In this document: in pieces, positions 38,230 to 46,426 of the stretch
Layout: each line of letters opens with the position of its first letter
Position numbering within the stretch: position 1 is the first letter of the stretch
NCBI GenBank assembly: GCA_017305935.1
Contig: JAFKJU010000011.1
Location: 1 to 64,000, forward strand
Source: Hyphomicrobiales bacterium
GTDB taxonomy: Bacteria; Pseudomonadota; Alphaproteobacteria; Rhizobiales; Rhizobiaceae
Direction of reading: 5' to 3'
Length of the DNA: 64,000 nt
Notes under the pieces: generated by a model
Seen by the model: the letters and a program-made list of their open reading frames with translations, nothing else
Database searches by the model: none
What the model was told of the DNA's origin: nothing
Made by a program: the position numbers and the translations under genes

Positions 38230-38271
38230 GAAAAAGAAACCCGCGCTTTTCATCGGGAAAAGTCGGGTTTC
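38230..38271 (-). terminator. Second minus-strand terminator in the hupE upstream region
   Basis: On the minus strand GAAACCCG...CGGGTTTC with an inner CTTTTC/GAAAAG stem is followed by TTTTT. Both flanking protein genes are on the plus strand. Confidence 0.75.
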
Positions 38272-38479
38272 GAGGATCCGAAGTTGCGCGAACTCGATAC
38301 GCATCGCGCTTGCACACAAGAATGCCAGCCAGCCGTTAACGGAATGCAAAGGCGCGACACCAGCTTTGCCCAACCATTTTTGAGGACCGCATCGGCATGC
38401 GGCATTTTCTCCGCCGCGCCGATATGCCACAAATCATCGCCGAAGGGCTGCGGAAACGCCCGTTGCAAGAGGATCGAGC

Positions 38480-39082
38480 ATGGCCATAAAATCGATTGTT
38501 TCCCTGATTGCCGCGACCGCGGCGCTGATGACGCCGGCCGCGGCTTTCGCCCATACGGGCCTTGGGGAAACCGGCGGCCTCGTCCATGGCTTCATGCATC
38601 CGGTCGGCGGCCTCGACCATGTGCTGGCCATGGTGATGGTCGGCTTGCTCGCCGCTGAGATCGGTGGGCGGGCGCTGTGGCTGGTGCCGGCGACCTTCGT
38701 CGCGGTGATGGCACTCGGCGGCGCGCTGGGCGTGGCTGGCCTGCCCCTGCCCTTCGTCGAGATCGGCATCGCGCTCTCGGTCGTGGTCCTCGGAGGCATG
38801 GTCGCGCTCAGTCGCGAGACTTCGATGCTGGCGGCGGCCGGCATCGTCGGCCTGTTCGCCGTCTTCCACGGCTACGCCCATGGCGCGGAAATGCCGGCCG
38901 ATGCCGACGGCCTTGCCTATGCGGGCGGTTTCATGGCCGCGACAGCCCTGCTGCATGCCGCCGGCATCGGCCTCGGCATGGCGGTTGCCCGCCTGAATAC
39001 GGTGACCGGCCCGCTACTGGTGCGCTCCGCCGGCGCGCTCGCCGCCGTCGCCGGCCTCGGCCTTCTCGCCGGCACCCTCTGA
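38480..39082 (+). CDS. HupE/UreJ-family nickel or cobalt permease
   Basis: A 200-residue integral membrane protein with a cleavable signal (MAIKSIVSLIAATAALMTPAAAFA) and about six further hydrophobic helices. The family metal motif is HPVGGLDHVLAM near residue 40, with additional histidines in FHGYAHGAEM and LLHAAGIG. HupE/UreJ proteins carry nickel or cobalt; placement directly beside the cobalamin genes favours cobalt. AGAGGA precedes the ATG. It converges on cobM, with only seven bases between the two stop codons. Confidence 0.88.
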   Translation: MAIKSIVSLIAATAALMTPAAAFAHTGLGETGGLVHGFMHPVGGLDHVLAMVMVGLLAAEIGGRALWLVPATFVAVMALGGALGVAGLPLPFVEIGIALSVVVLGGMVALSRETSMLAAAGIVGLFAVFHGYAHGAEMPADADGLAYAGGFMAATALLHAAGIGLGMAVARLNTVTGPLLVRSAGALAAVAGLGLLAGTL

Positions 39083-39089
39083 GCGGCGG

Positions 39090-39848
39090 TTACTGCCGGC
39101 CGCGAAAACGGCGCTGATAGGCGGGATCGTATAGCGCGCTCTCACGAAAATCGCTGGCCGCCAAGCCGGGGCCGACAAAAATCAGCGCCGTGCGCTCGAT
39201 CGGATCGGCGGCGACCTTTTCGACGATATCGGCGAGCGTGCCGCGCAGGATGCGCTCGTCCGGCCAGGAGGCCTTGACGACGATGGCGACCGGGCAATCC
39301 GCGCCATAAAGCGGCGTCAGTTCCGCCACCACCTGATCCAGCGCATGGATGGCGAGATGGATGGCGAGCGTCGAGCCGCTGGCCCCGAAGGCCTGCAAGG
39401 TCTCGCTGTTCGGCATCGGCGAGGCGCGGCCGGACACGCGGGTCAGAACCAGGCTCTGGGCGACCGAGGGAATGGTGAGTTCGCGCCCGAGCGCCGAGGC
39501 CGCCGCCGCAAAGGCCGGCACGCCCGGGGTCATCGTGTAATCGAGCCCGCTCTGCTGCAGGCGGCGGATTTGTTCGGCAACCGCGCTCCATACGGCGAGA
39601 TCGCCCGAATGCAGCCGCGCGACATCCTCGCCGGCGGCAGCGGCCTTGACGAATTCCGCCGCGATCTCGTCCAGCGACATCGGCGCGGTATCGACGATGC
39701 GCGCCCCCGGCGGGCAATAGCCCAAGAGCTCCGGCGACACCAGCGAACCGGCATAGAGGCAGACGGGGCATTTGCCGATGAGATCGCGGCCGCGAACTGT
39801 GATGAGGTCGGCCGCGCCTGGGCCTGCACCGATGAAATGCACTGTCAT
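39090..39848 (-). CDS. cobM: Precorrin-4 C11-methyltransferase
   Basis: A 252-residue SAM-dependent methyltransferase of the aerobic cobalamin pathway, adding a methyl group at C-11 of precorrin-4 to give precorrin-5. The class III tetrapyrrole methylase signatures are [18 protein letters not shown] at the N-terminus, [17 protein letters not shown] and [13 protein letters not shown]. It is the last gene of the minus-strand cob block, 19 bp after cobL, and converges on hupE. Confidence 0.94.
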   Translation of the reverse strand: MTVHFIGAGPGAADLITVRGRDLIGKCPVCLYAGSLVSPELLGYCPPGARIVDTAPMSLDEIAAEFVKAAAAGEDVARLHSGDLAVWSAVAEQIRRLQQSGLDYTMTPGVPAFAAAASALGRELTIPSVAQSLVLTRVSGRASPMPNSETLQAFGASGSTLAIHLAIHALDQVVAELTPLYGADCPVAIVVKASWPDERILRGTLADIVEKVAADPIERTALIFVGPGLAASDFRESALYDPAYQRRFRGRQ

Positions 39849-39867
39849 AATGATATCCTCTTGAACC

Positions 39868-41091
39868 TCACGATGGCTTTCGCCACGTCCATTGCGTCAC
39901 CGGCATGGCGGGCTTCCAGCCTGTCATCTGCCCGACCGGACCGGCGCGGGCGATATCGATGCGGATCAGACCGCCACCAAGCCGCGCATGGGCAGACAGT
40001 AGCACCGCTTCCATCTCCAACGTTACCGCATTGGCGACTAGCCGCCCTCCCGGCTTCACGCCGGCGATCGCCGCCTCGAACACCCCGTCCTCACTGCCGC
40101 CGCCGCCGATGAAGATCGCATCCGGAGCGGCAAGACTGGCCAGCGCCGAAGGCGCCACACCCTCGACCACCGTCAGGCCGGGCACACCGAAGGCGGTGGC
40201 ATTGCGGCGAATGCGGGCGGCCCGTTCAGGCGATTGCTCGATGGCAATGGCGCGCATGGCGGGATCGCGCAGCATCCATTCGATGGCGATCGAACCGGAG
40301 CCGCCGCCGATATCCCACAGCAGTTCGCCGCGCCGTGGCGACAGGGCCGACAGCGTCAGTGCCCGCGCCTCGCGCTTGGTGATCTGGCCGTCATGCTCGA
40401 ACAGGCTATCGTCCAGCCCCGGCGCCAGCGGCAGAATTCTCGCACCTTCTCCGGCGACGATCTCGACGCCGCAAACGTTGAGGGAATGGAACACGTCGCT
40501 GCCAAAAGCGTCGGCGACATGATGTGTCACCCGCTCCTGCGGCCCGCCGAGCGCTTCGAGAACCGTAAGCCGAGACTGACCGAAACCATTTTCCGTCAGC
40601 AGCGCCGCAAGCGCCGACGGCCCGTCGCTGTCCGACGTCAGCGCCAGCACGCGGCAACCGGGTTGCAGATGCGGGCGGATGAGATCGAGCGGACGGCCAT
40701 GCAGCGACACGCATGCAACATCCTGCAACGGCCAGCCGAGCCGCGAGGCGGCAAGACTGAAGGAGGACGGCGCCGGCATCACCCGCATTTCCGAAGGGTC
40801 GATGCGCCGCGACAGCGTCGCGCCAACGCCGAAGAAGAAGGGATCGCCGGAGGCCAGCACCACGACCGGCTGGCCGCGCCGGGCGACGATCTCGTCCACC
40901 GAGCGTTCGAAGGGGCTGAGCCAGACATGACCTTCGCCCGTCAGCAATGATGCCGCCAGCTCCAGATGCCGCGCGCCGCCGAAGACAGTTGCGGCCCCCG
41001 CAATCACCGCCTTCGCGGCGTCGCCGAGACCGTCTGGACCATCCTCGCCGATCCCGATAATGGTCAGCCATTGCATGGGAAAATCAGACAT
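39868..41091 (-). CDS. cobL: Precorrin-6Y C5,15-methyltransferase (decarboxylating)
   Basis: A 407-residue two-domain enzyme. The N-terminal half is a tetrapyrrole methylase ([31 protein letters not shown]) for C-5; the C-terminal half (from about 235, [19 protein letters not shown] after LLW) is a Rossmann methyltransferase for C-15 methylation with decarboxylation of the C-12 acetate. Fused CobL is typical of the aerobic pathway. The start at 41091 shares the CATG tetranucleotide with the divergent cobK start; an ATG at 41076 is an alternative. Confidence 0.93.
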   Translation of the reverse strand: MSDFPMQWLTIIGIGEDGPDGLGDAAKAVIAGAATVFGGARHLELAASLLTGEGHVWLSPFERSVDEIVARRGQPVVVLASGDPFFFGVGATLSRRIDPSEMRVMPAPSSFSLAASRLGWPLQDVACVSLHGRPLDLIRPHLQPGCRVLALTSDSDGPSALAALLTENGFGQSRLTVLEALGGPQERVTHHVADAFGSDVFHSLNVCGVEIVAGEGARILPLAPGLDDSLFEHDGQITKREARALTLSALSPRRGELLWDIGGGSGSIAIEWMLRDPAMRAIAIEQSPERAARIRRNATAFGVPGLTVVEGVAPSALASLAAPDAIFIGGGGSEDGVFEAAIAGVKPGGRLVANAVTLEMEAVLLSAHARLGGGLIRIDIARAGPVGQMTGWKPAMPVTQWTWRKPS

Positions 41092-41860
41092 GGCGGCGCA
41101 TCGCATTCTTATCCTTGGCGGCACTACCGAAGCCCGCCAGCTCGCCGGGTTGTTGGCCGGAGATCCGCGCTACGACGCCACCCTGTCGCTCGCCGGCCGC
41201 ACGGCCGAGCCCAAAGCCCTGCCATTGCCTGTGCGTAGCGGCGGTTTCGGCGGCGCCGACGGTCTGGCCGATTACCTGACGCGCGAAAACATCGATTTGC
41301 TGGTCGACGCCACGCATCCCTTTGCGGTGCGTATTTCCGCCAATGCGGCCGAGGCTGCGGCGCGCGCGGGCACGCCGCTTTTCGCCCTGCGCCGCCCTGG
41401 CTGGGAGGAACGGGCCGGCGACCACTGGACGCGCGTGCCCGATCTCGAAGCGGCCGTCGATGCGCTGGGCGTCATCCCCCGCCGCGTCTTTCTCGCCATC
41501 GGCCGGCAGGAGGCGCATGTCTTCAACCGGACGCCGCACCATGCCTATCTGGTGCGCAGCGTCGATCCGGTCGATCCGCCGCTGACGGTGCCGGATGCGC
41601 AGTACATCCTCTCCATCGGCCCCTTCGACGAGGCCGACGAGCGCGCTTTGCTGACGGACAAAAACATCGACGTCGTCGTCACCAAGAACAGCGGCGGTGA
41701 AGCGACCTATGCCAAGATCGCCGCCGCCCGCGCGCTGGGCATCGAGGTCGTGATGGTCGAGCGCCGGCATCCTGCCGACGTTCCGGCCGTCGCGACGGCC
41801 GAAGAAGCGCTCGACCGGATCGCTCACCTCTTGTCTCCGGCGATAAAGCGCGGCGTATAG
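41090..41860 (+). CDS. cobK: Precorrin-6A reductase
   Basis: A 256-residue NADPH-dependent reductase converting precorrin-6A to precorrin-6B (dihydro form). The N-terminal ILILGGTTEARQLAGLL is the nucleotide-binding segment; DATHPFAVRISANA and VVTKNSGGEATYAKI are conserved blocks. It is the only cob gene on the plus strand: it starts head-to-head with cobL (overlapping start codons) and overlaps the cobJ 3' end by 37 bp tail-to-tail. Alternative starts at 41060 or 41075 would lengthen it. Confidence 0.93.
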   Translation: MAAHRILILGGTTEARQLAGLLAGDPRYDATLSLAGRTAEPKALPLPVRSGGFGGADGLADYLTRENIDLLVDATHPFAVRISANAAEAAARAGTPLFALRRPGWEERAGDHWTRVPDLEAAVDALGVIPRRVFLAIGRQEAHVFNRTPHHAYLVRSVDPVDPPLTVPDAQYILSIGPFDEADERALLTDKNIDVVVTKNSGGEATYAKIAAARALGIEVVMVERRHPADVPAVATAEEALDRIAHLLSPAIKRGV

Positions 41861-42588
41861 ACGAGATCGGCGCGGCCGGGCCTTGCAATGACGCGGGTTT
41901 CCGGCGAGCCGATGATGACGCAGGTCGCCATGTCGGCGACAGCCGCATCGGCTGTTTCCAGCGGCATGACGCGGATGTTTTCGTCCGGCCGGCCGGCGGC
42001 GCGGCCGAAGATGACCGGCGTCGTCGCCGGCAGGATGTCGCGCAGCAGCGAAAAAGCTTCGCCGAGCTGCCAGGGGCGCGCCTTGCTGATCGGATTGTAG
42101 AGCGCGATCACCAGCCCGGCCTCGGCCACCAGCCGCAGACGCCTTGTAATGATGTCCCAGGGCTTGAGATTATCCGACAGCGAGATGGCGCAGAAATCGT
42201 GACCGAGCGGCGCGCCGCTGCGAGCCGCGACCGCAAGCATGGCGGTGACGCCGGGCGTCACCACGATCTCGATCTCGCGCCATGCTTCCGGCCCCTTGTC
42301 GATGGCCTCGCAGACGGCCGCGGCCATGGCGAAGACGCCGGGATCGCCACCGGAGACGACGCAGACCTTTTCGCCCGTAGCCGCCCGCGTCAACGCCGCC
42401 TGCGCCCGGTCCAGTTCCTCGCGATTGTCCGACGCGATGCGGCGCTGATCGGCGCGCAATGCGAGGCGGTCGAGATAGGGGCCGTAGCCGAAGAATTCGC
42501 TCGCCGCCTCGACGGCCTGCACCGCCTCCGGCGTCATCTGCTCCGGGCTGCCGGGGCCGGTGCCGACGATATAGAGAATGCCGCTCAC
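41824..42588 (-). CDS. cobJ: Precorrin-3B C17-methyltransferase
   Basis: A 254-residue tetrapyrrole methylase that methylates C-17 of precorrin-3B and drives ring contraction to precorrin-4. Signatures are YIVGTGPGSPEQMTPEA, VSGGDPGVFAMA, VTPGVTAMLAVAARSGAPLGHDF and ALYNPISKARPW. The start is GTG at 42588, overlapping the cobI stop by four bases (GTGA), which indicates coupling. It overlaps the convergent cobK 3' end. Confidence 0.94.
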   Translation of the reverse strand: MSGILYIVGTGPGSPEQMTPEAVQAVEAASEFFGYGPYLDRLALRADQRRIASDNREELDRAQAALTRAATGEKVCVVSGGDPGVFAMAAAVCEAIDKGPEAWREIEIVVTPGVTAMLAVAARSGAPLGHDFCAISLSDNLKPWDIITRRLRLVAEAGLVIALYNPISKARPWQLGEAFSLLRDILPATTPVIFGRAAGRPDENIRVMPLETADAAVADMATCVIIGSPETRVIARPGRADLVYTPRFIAGDKR

Positions 42589-43352
42589 GATGCCGCCCTC
42601 GCCAGTTGCTCGATGCGCGCCCGGTCCTGCCAGCCGGCGACCAGCACCAGCGAGAAATAGGGGGCCTCGTCGCCGGATTTTTCGGCAAGCGGGATCATCG
42701 CCGCATTGGCCATGGTGCCGCGCTCGACATAAACGGCTTGGCTCAGCTTGCCGGCGGCAGCGAGCGCGCGCCGGATTTTGCCGAGATTGCGCCCGACCTT
42801 CATGATGACGGCGGCCTGCGTGTCCGACAGGCGGCGCAGCAATTCCGCCTCCGGCATGGTGCCGGGCAGGACCGAGAGCACGTCGTCGCCCTGGACGATC
42901 GGCAAGCCGGCCATCGACCAGCAGCCGGACATGGCTGTGATGCCGGGAATAACCTCGGCCGGAAACCGCGCGGCGAGCCGTACATGCAGGTGCATGTAGG
43001 AGCCGTAGAACAGCGGATCGCCCTCGCTGAGGACGGCGACCGTGCGCCCTGCCGAAAGATGTTCGGCGACGGCGGAGGCGGAAGCGTCGTAAAAGGCGGT
43101 GATGCGGCTCTTGTAGCCGTCCTCATGCGTCTCGATTTCCGTGGTCACGGGATAATAGAGCGGCAGTTCGGGAATGTTTTCGCGCACGATGCCTTCGACG
43201 ATGGGCCTTGCATTGCCGCGCCGGCCTTCCTTGGCGAAATAGGCGAGCACATCGGCGCTTTGAAGCGCGCGCACGGCCTTGACGGTCAGCAGGTCGGGAT
43301 CGCCGGGGCCGGTACCGACGCCGATCAGGCGTCCGGGTGCAACGCCGCTCAC
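42585..43352 (-). CDS. cobI: Precorrin-2 C20-methyltransferase
   Basis: A 255-residue tetrapyrrole methylase adding a methyl at C-20 of precorrin-2. The N-terminal LIGVGTGPGDPDLLTVKAVRAL, LSEGDPLFYGSYMHL and IPGITAMSGCWS motifs identify the family. The start is GTG at 43352, overlapping the cobH stop (GTGA); the length is normal. Confidence 0.94.
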   Translation of the reverse strand: MSGVAPGRLIGVGTGPGDPDLLTVKAVRALQSADVLAYFAKEGRRGNARPIVEGIVRENIPELPLYYPVTTEIETHEDGYKSRITAFYDASASAVAEHLSAGRTVAVLSEGDPLFYGSYMHLHVRLAARFPAEVIPGITAMSGCWSMAGLPIVQGDDVLSVLPGTMPEAELLRRLSDTQAAVIMKVGRNLGKIRRALAAAGKLSQAVYVERGTMANAAMIPLAEKSGDEAPYFSLVLVAGWQDRARIEQLARAAS

Positions 43353-43981
43353 AGGCCCGGCCTCGCCAGCGAATTCAGCGCCGCCGCCGTAATGGCGCTG
43401 CCGCCGAGACGGCCGCGCACGATGGCATAGGGCACGCCATAGGAATTTTCTGCCAGCGCATCCTTGGATTCGGCAGCCCCCACGAAGCCGACCGGCATGC
43501 CGAGGATCGCCGCCGGTTTTGGCGCGCCGTCGCGGAGAAGCTCAAGCAGATAGAAAAGCGCGGTCGGCGCATTGCCGATGGCGACGACGGCGCCAGCCAT
43601 GCGCTCGCCCCAGAGGCGGATGGCGGCGGCCGAGCGGGTATTGCCGATTTCCTTGGCGAAGACAGCCGTCTGCGGATCGCTCAGCGTGCAGATGACCTCA
43701 TTATTGGCCGGCAGGCGGGCGCGGGTGACGCCATGCGCCACCATCTGCGCGTCGCAGAAGATCGGCGCGCCGGCTTGAAGCGCGGCGCGGGCCGCACCGA
43801 CGAAATCCGGCGAAAAGACGAAATGCCGGGCAGCCTCGACCAGGCCGCAGGCATGGACCATGCGCACCGCCACATCCGCTTCCGCCTCGGAAAAGCGGGA
43901 AAGATCGGCTTCAGCGCGGATAATGGCGAAGGAGCGCTCATAGATCGCATCGCCCTGCCGGATATAATCGTAGTCTGTCAT
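43349..43981 (-). CDS. cobH: Precorrin-8X methylmutase
   Basis: A 210-residue isomerase moving the C-11 methyl to C-12, giving hydrogenobyrinate. MVHACGLVEAA holds the catalytic histidine (its H), and IFCDAQMVAHGVTR, GNAPTALF and GMPVGFVGAAESK are family blocks. The start at 43981 overlaps the cobG stop by four bases (ATGA). Confidence 0.95.
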   Translation of the reverse strand: MTDYDYIRQGDAIYERSFAIIRAEADLSRFSEAEADVAVRMVHACGLVEAARHFVFSPDFVGAARAALQAGAPIFCDAQMVAHGVTRARLPANNEVICTLSDPQTAVFAKEIGNTRSAAAIRLWGERMAGAVVAIGNAPTALFYLLELLRDGAPKPAAILGMPVGFVGAAESKDALAENSYGVPYAIVRGRLGGSAITAAALNSLARPGL

Positions 43982-45336
43982 TCCCTGTCCTGTCGCACCG
44001 CTTCCCGTATCGCATCCCTGCCCAGCCGCTGCAGACAGCCGGCCGCCGTCTCCCCGGCCCGCCTGGCGGTGCCGACCAGCGCGGCGAGACGCGCAATCGC
44101 GTGGGTCACGTCCTTAGCAGCGATGTACGCCTCTGGCGAGCCCGATGCGGAGCCATTTACGACAAGCGCATAGCCTGTTGGCGCTGCCGTCAGCGTCAGG
44201 GGCGTGGGGGCCGGATGGGCGCAGCCCTTCGGACAGCCGGAGACATGCAGGGTCAGCGAGCCGTCGAGCAGAGCGGGTGCCGCCGCGATCAAGGTCCGCG
44301 CCAAAGCGTGGGTATCGAAAAAGGCCGAAGCACAGCCGCGCGCACCGGCGCACAGCGCGATATGATTGGCCGGTTCCTGAGGATCGACGACGAATCCACG
44401 CGCCGCCGCCGCATCCCGTGCCGCAGCCAACTGCGCCGGCGCGATGCCGATCAGAAAAAAGCCATGGTCCGGCGCCAGCCGGATTTCGTGGCAACCGAGC
44501 GCCTCCGTCTCGCGTATGAAAGCGATAAGCGCAGCCGCCTCGATCTGGCAGAAGGGCAAGGCGAGGCCGAGAGCGGAAAAACCGTCCCAGAGATGAAGGC
44601 CGGCCGGTGACGGAACCGAGTGTTCCCGTCCCCCCTGCCCGTTCTCCTCGAATCCGAACCGCGACCGCCATTCCCCGGCATCGAGATCGCGGCCGCGCGC
44701 CCGTCGTCCCATGGCAGACAGCGCACGCAACAGCGCCATGACGGCATCGACGGCCGCATCCGCAGGAAGGCGCGCCACGGGTTTTGCCGTGTGGTCATCG
44801 CCGGCCAATGCGATTTGCCAAGTGTTGTCCGGCAAGGCCGTCAACCGGATATCCGCCGAGACGTTCTTCAGCGAAAACCGCCCGCCGCCATCGACCGTGA
44901 TCGAGAGTTTTGCCGCCAGCGAAAGGGCCGGCTCTTCTAAAACAACGCGGGCGCGCAAAACGTCCGCCAGCGGCCGCGCGTCGATGATTTCTTCCGGGTC
45001 GAGCCCGGCAAGCGGCGGCGTCTCGATGGCGAGGCCGGTGGCAAGCGGCATGTCCATCGCCAGGATCTCGGCCGAAAACAACGGCGCGCTTGCCGGCGTC
45101 AGCCCGCGCACCTGGAGGTTTCCACGCGCCGTCACCTCCATGAGCCCGTTGCCGTGACGGGCGGCGGTTTCGGCAATCGTGACGAAGGCGGCGGGCGTCA
45201 GGCGACTGTCCAGCGGGCGCAGGCGCACCAGCAGGCCGTCGCCGGTCTGCATCGGCGCATCCAGAGCCGGGCAGACGCCGCGCCGGGTCGAGGCGATCGC
45301 CGCTCCGTTGAAATCGATCGGGCTACATTCAGTCAT
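43978..45336 (-). CDS. cobG: Precorrin-3B synthase
   Basis: A 452-residue iron-sulphur monooxygenase related to nitrite/sulphite reductases; it oxidises precorrin-3A to precorrin-3B using oxygen and so marks the aerobic route. RGNLQVRGL is the ferredoxin-reductase-like substrate segment; ALCAGARGCASAFF and VSGCPKGCAHP carry the four cluster cysteines. It begins the cobG-H-I-J chain with four-base overlaps. A 111-bp gap separates it from cobF; a weak -10 (TTATCAT on the minus strand) may give it its own promoter. Confidence 0.93.
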   Translation of the reverse strand: MTECSPIDFNGAAIASTRRGVCPALDAPMQTGDGLLVRLRPLDSRLTPAAFVTIAETAARHGNGLMEVTARGNLQVRGLTPASAPLFSAEILAMDMPLATGLAIETPPLAGLDPEEIIDARPLADVLRARVVLEEPALSLAAKLSITVDGGGRFSLKNVSADIRLTALPDNTWQIALAGDDHTAKPVARLPADAAVDAVMALLRALSAMGRRARGRDLDAGEWRSRFGFEENGQGGREHSVPSPAGLHLWDGFSALGLALPFCQIEAAALIAFIRETEALGCHEIRLAPDHGFFLIGIAPAQLAAARDAAAARGFVVDPQEPANHIALCAGARGCASAFFDTHALARTLIAAAPALLDGSLTLHVSGCPKGCAHPAPTPLTLTAAPTGYALVVNGSASGSPEAYIAAKDVTHAIARLAALVGTARRAGETAAGCLQRLGRDAIREAVRQDRE

Positions 45337-45447
45337 GACACGCCTATGATAACGGATTTTTACCCGTTCCGGCTACGCCATCGCGACGGGAAACCGTTTG
45401 CGGCAGATCAAGATGCGACGCCGGGCCGCATTCGCTACGCAATTCCG

Positions 45448-46248
45448 CTACACATTTTTGCGGGAATTGCTCCCTGCCTCGTCATCGAAATCCGTCCCCT
45501 TCTGCAGCAGGTAGATATCCATGATCCAGCCATGCCGTTCGCGCGCCTCGGCGCGGGCGGCGAGGATGCGGTCCTTCACCGCCTGCACCGGGCCGCTGAT
45601 GACGATCTCGTCCGGCGTGCCGAGATAGGCCCCCCAATAGATCATCGCATCCGGGACTTCGACCGCCTTGAATGCCTGTTCCCCGTCGAGCATGACGACG
45701 GCGGTCTCGATCAGGCCGGGGAAATGCTCGTTGAGCCGCCGCCCGGTGGTGATGGCGACCGGCTTGCCGACGAGGTTCAGCGGAATTTTATGGGACGCGC
45801 ACAGCGCCTGCACGCTGGTGATGCCGGGAATGACGCTGAAATCGAAGGTCACCTTGCCGCTCGCCTTCACCCGCTCGATGATGCGGATGGTGCTGTCGTA
45901 GAGCATAGGATCGCCCCAGACGAGGAAGGCGCCGATGCCGTCCTCGCCGAGTTCCTGGCTGAACAGTTCCTCGTAGATCGCGGTGATCGCCGCATGCCAT
46001 TCGTCGACGCCGCTGAGATAGCTTTGTCCCTCGGCACGCCGCACCGGCAGGGCATACTCCACCGTGCGGCTCTCGGGATTGGTGACATAGCGCGCGCAGA
46101 TATCGCGCCTGACATCGGCAAGATCGGCCTTCTTCGCCCCCTTGGTTGGAATGAACAGCACATCGGCGCGGTTCAGCGCGTTGATGGCCTGGACGGTCAG
46201 GTGCTCGGGATTGCCCGAACCGATGCCGACGATGAGGATATGGCGCAT
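45448..46248 (-). CDS. cobF: Precorrin-6A synthase (deacetylating)
   Basis: A 266-residue tetrapyrrole methylase that methylates C-1 of precorrin-5 with loss of acetate, a step specific to the aerobic pathway. MRHILIVGIGSGNPEHLTVQAINAL, LVWGDPMLYDST and IPGITSVQALCASHKIPLN are diagnostic. The C-terminal 30 residues are long and end in a variable tail. It is the first gene of the block, divergent from the amidoligase cassette; an inverted repeat lies 31 bp upstream. Confidence 0.94.
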   Translation of the reverse strand: MRHILIVGIGSGNPEHLTVQAINALNRADVLFIPTKGAKKADLADVRRDICARYVTNPESRTVEYALPVRRAEGQSYLSGVDEWHAAITAIYEELFSQELGEDGIGAFLVWGDPMLYDSTIRIIERVKASGKVTFDFSVIPGITSVQALCASHKIPLNLVGKPVAITTGRRLNEHFPGLIETAVVMLDGEQAFKAVEVPDAMIYWGAYLGTPDEIVISGPVQAVKDRILAARAEARERHGWIMDIYLLQKGTDFDDEAGSNSRKNV

Positions 46249-46278
46249 GATGGTTCCAGTCGAGACGGCCCACGGGCT

Positions 46279-46317
46279 TTGCGGCAGCAGTTAGCAGATG
46301 CCCGACGGCTGCCGCAA
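46279..46317. promoter_or_regulatory. 9-bp inverted repeat in the cobF/amidoligase divergent region
   Basis: TTGCGGCAG (46279-46287) and CTGCCGCAA (46309-46317) are exact reverse complements 21 bases apart. It lies 31 bases before the cobF start. It could form a leader hairpin of cobF or be a split operator. It lacks the conserved B12 box, so it is not a cobalamin riboswitch. Confidence 0.5.
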
Positions 46318-46426
46318 GGCCACAATCGCGGCGGGCATTCGTCCTTGCTTTCTTGCGCTGCATTGCACAAGATCGCCGCATCATAACAAGCGCCGCAAAG
46401 GCGAAACGGGGATGGCAAGCAGCACG

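Larger units (their letters stand above)
38095..38479. other. 385-bp intergenic stretch before hupE holding two minus-facing terminators
   Basis: No protein gene is supported. Two hairpins with T-runs on the minus strand (38106-38132 and 38230-38271) imply one or two minus-strand transcripts. A TATAGA box on the minus strand near 38177 lacks a matching -35. No cobalamin riboswitch box is present ahead of hupE on the plus strand. Confidence 0.5.

Noticed and set aside
38095..38479. A cobalamin riboswitch before hupE
   Set aside because: No B12 box and no CCCGC-ACTGT core on the plus strand.
45337..45447. A possible small gene in the gap between cobF and cobG
   Set aside because: Only 111 bp; no start with a ribosome-binding site on either strand and no resemblance to CobE or other small cob proteins.
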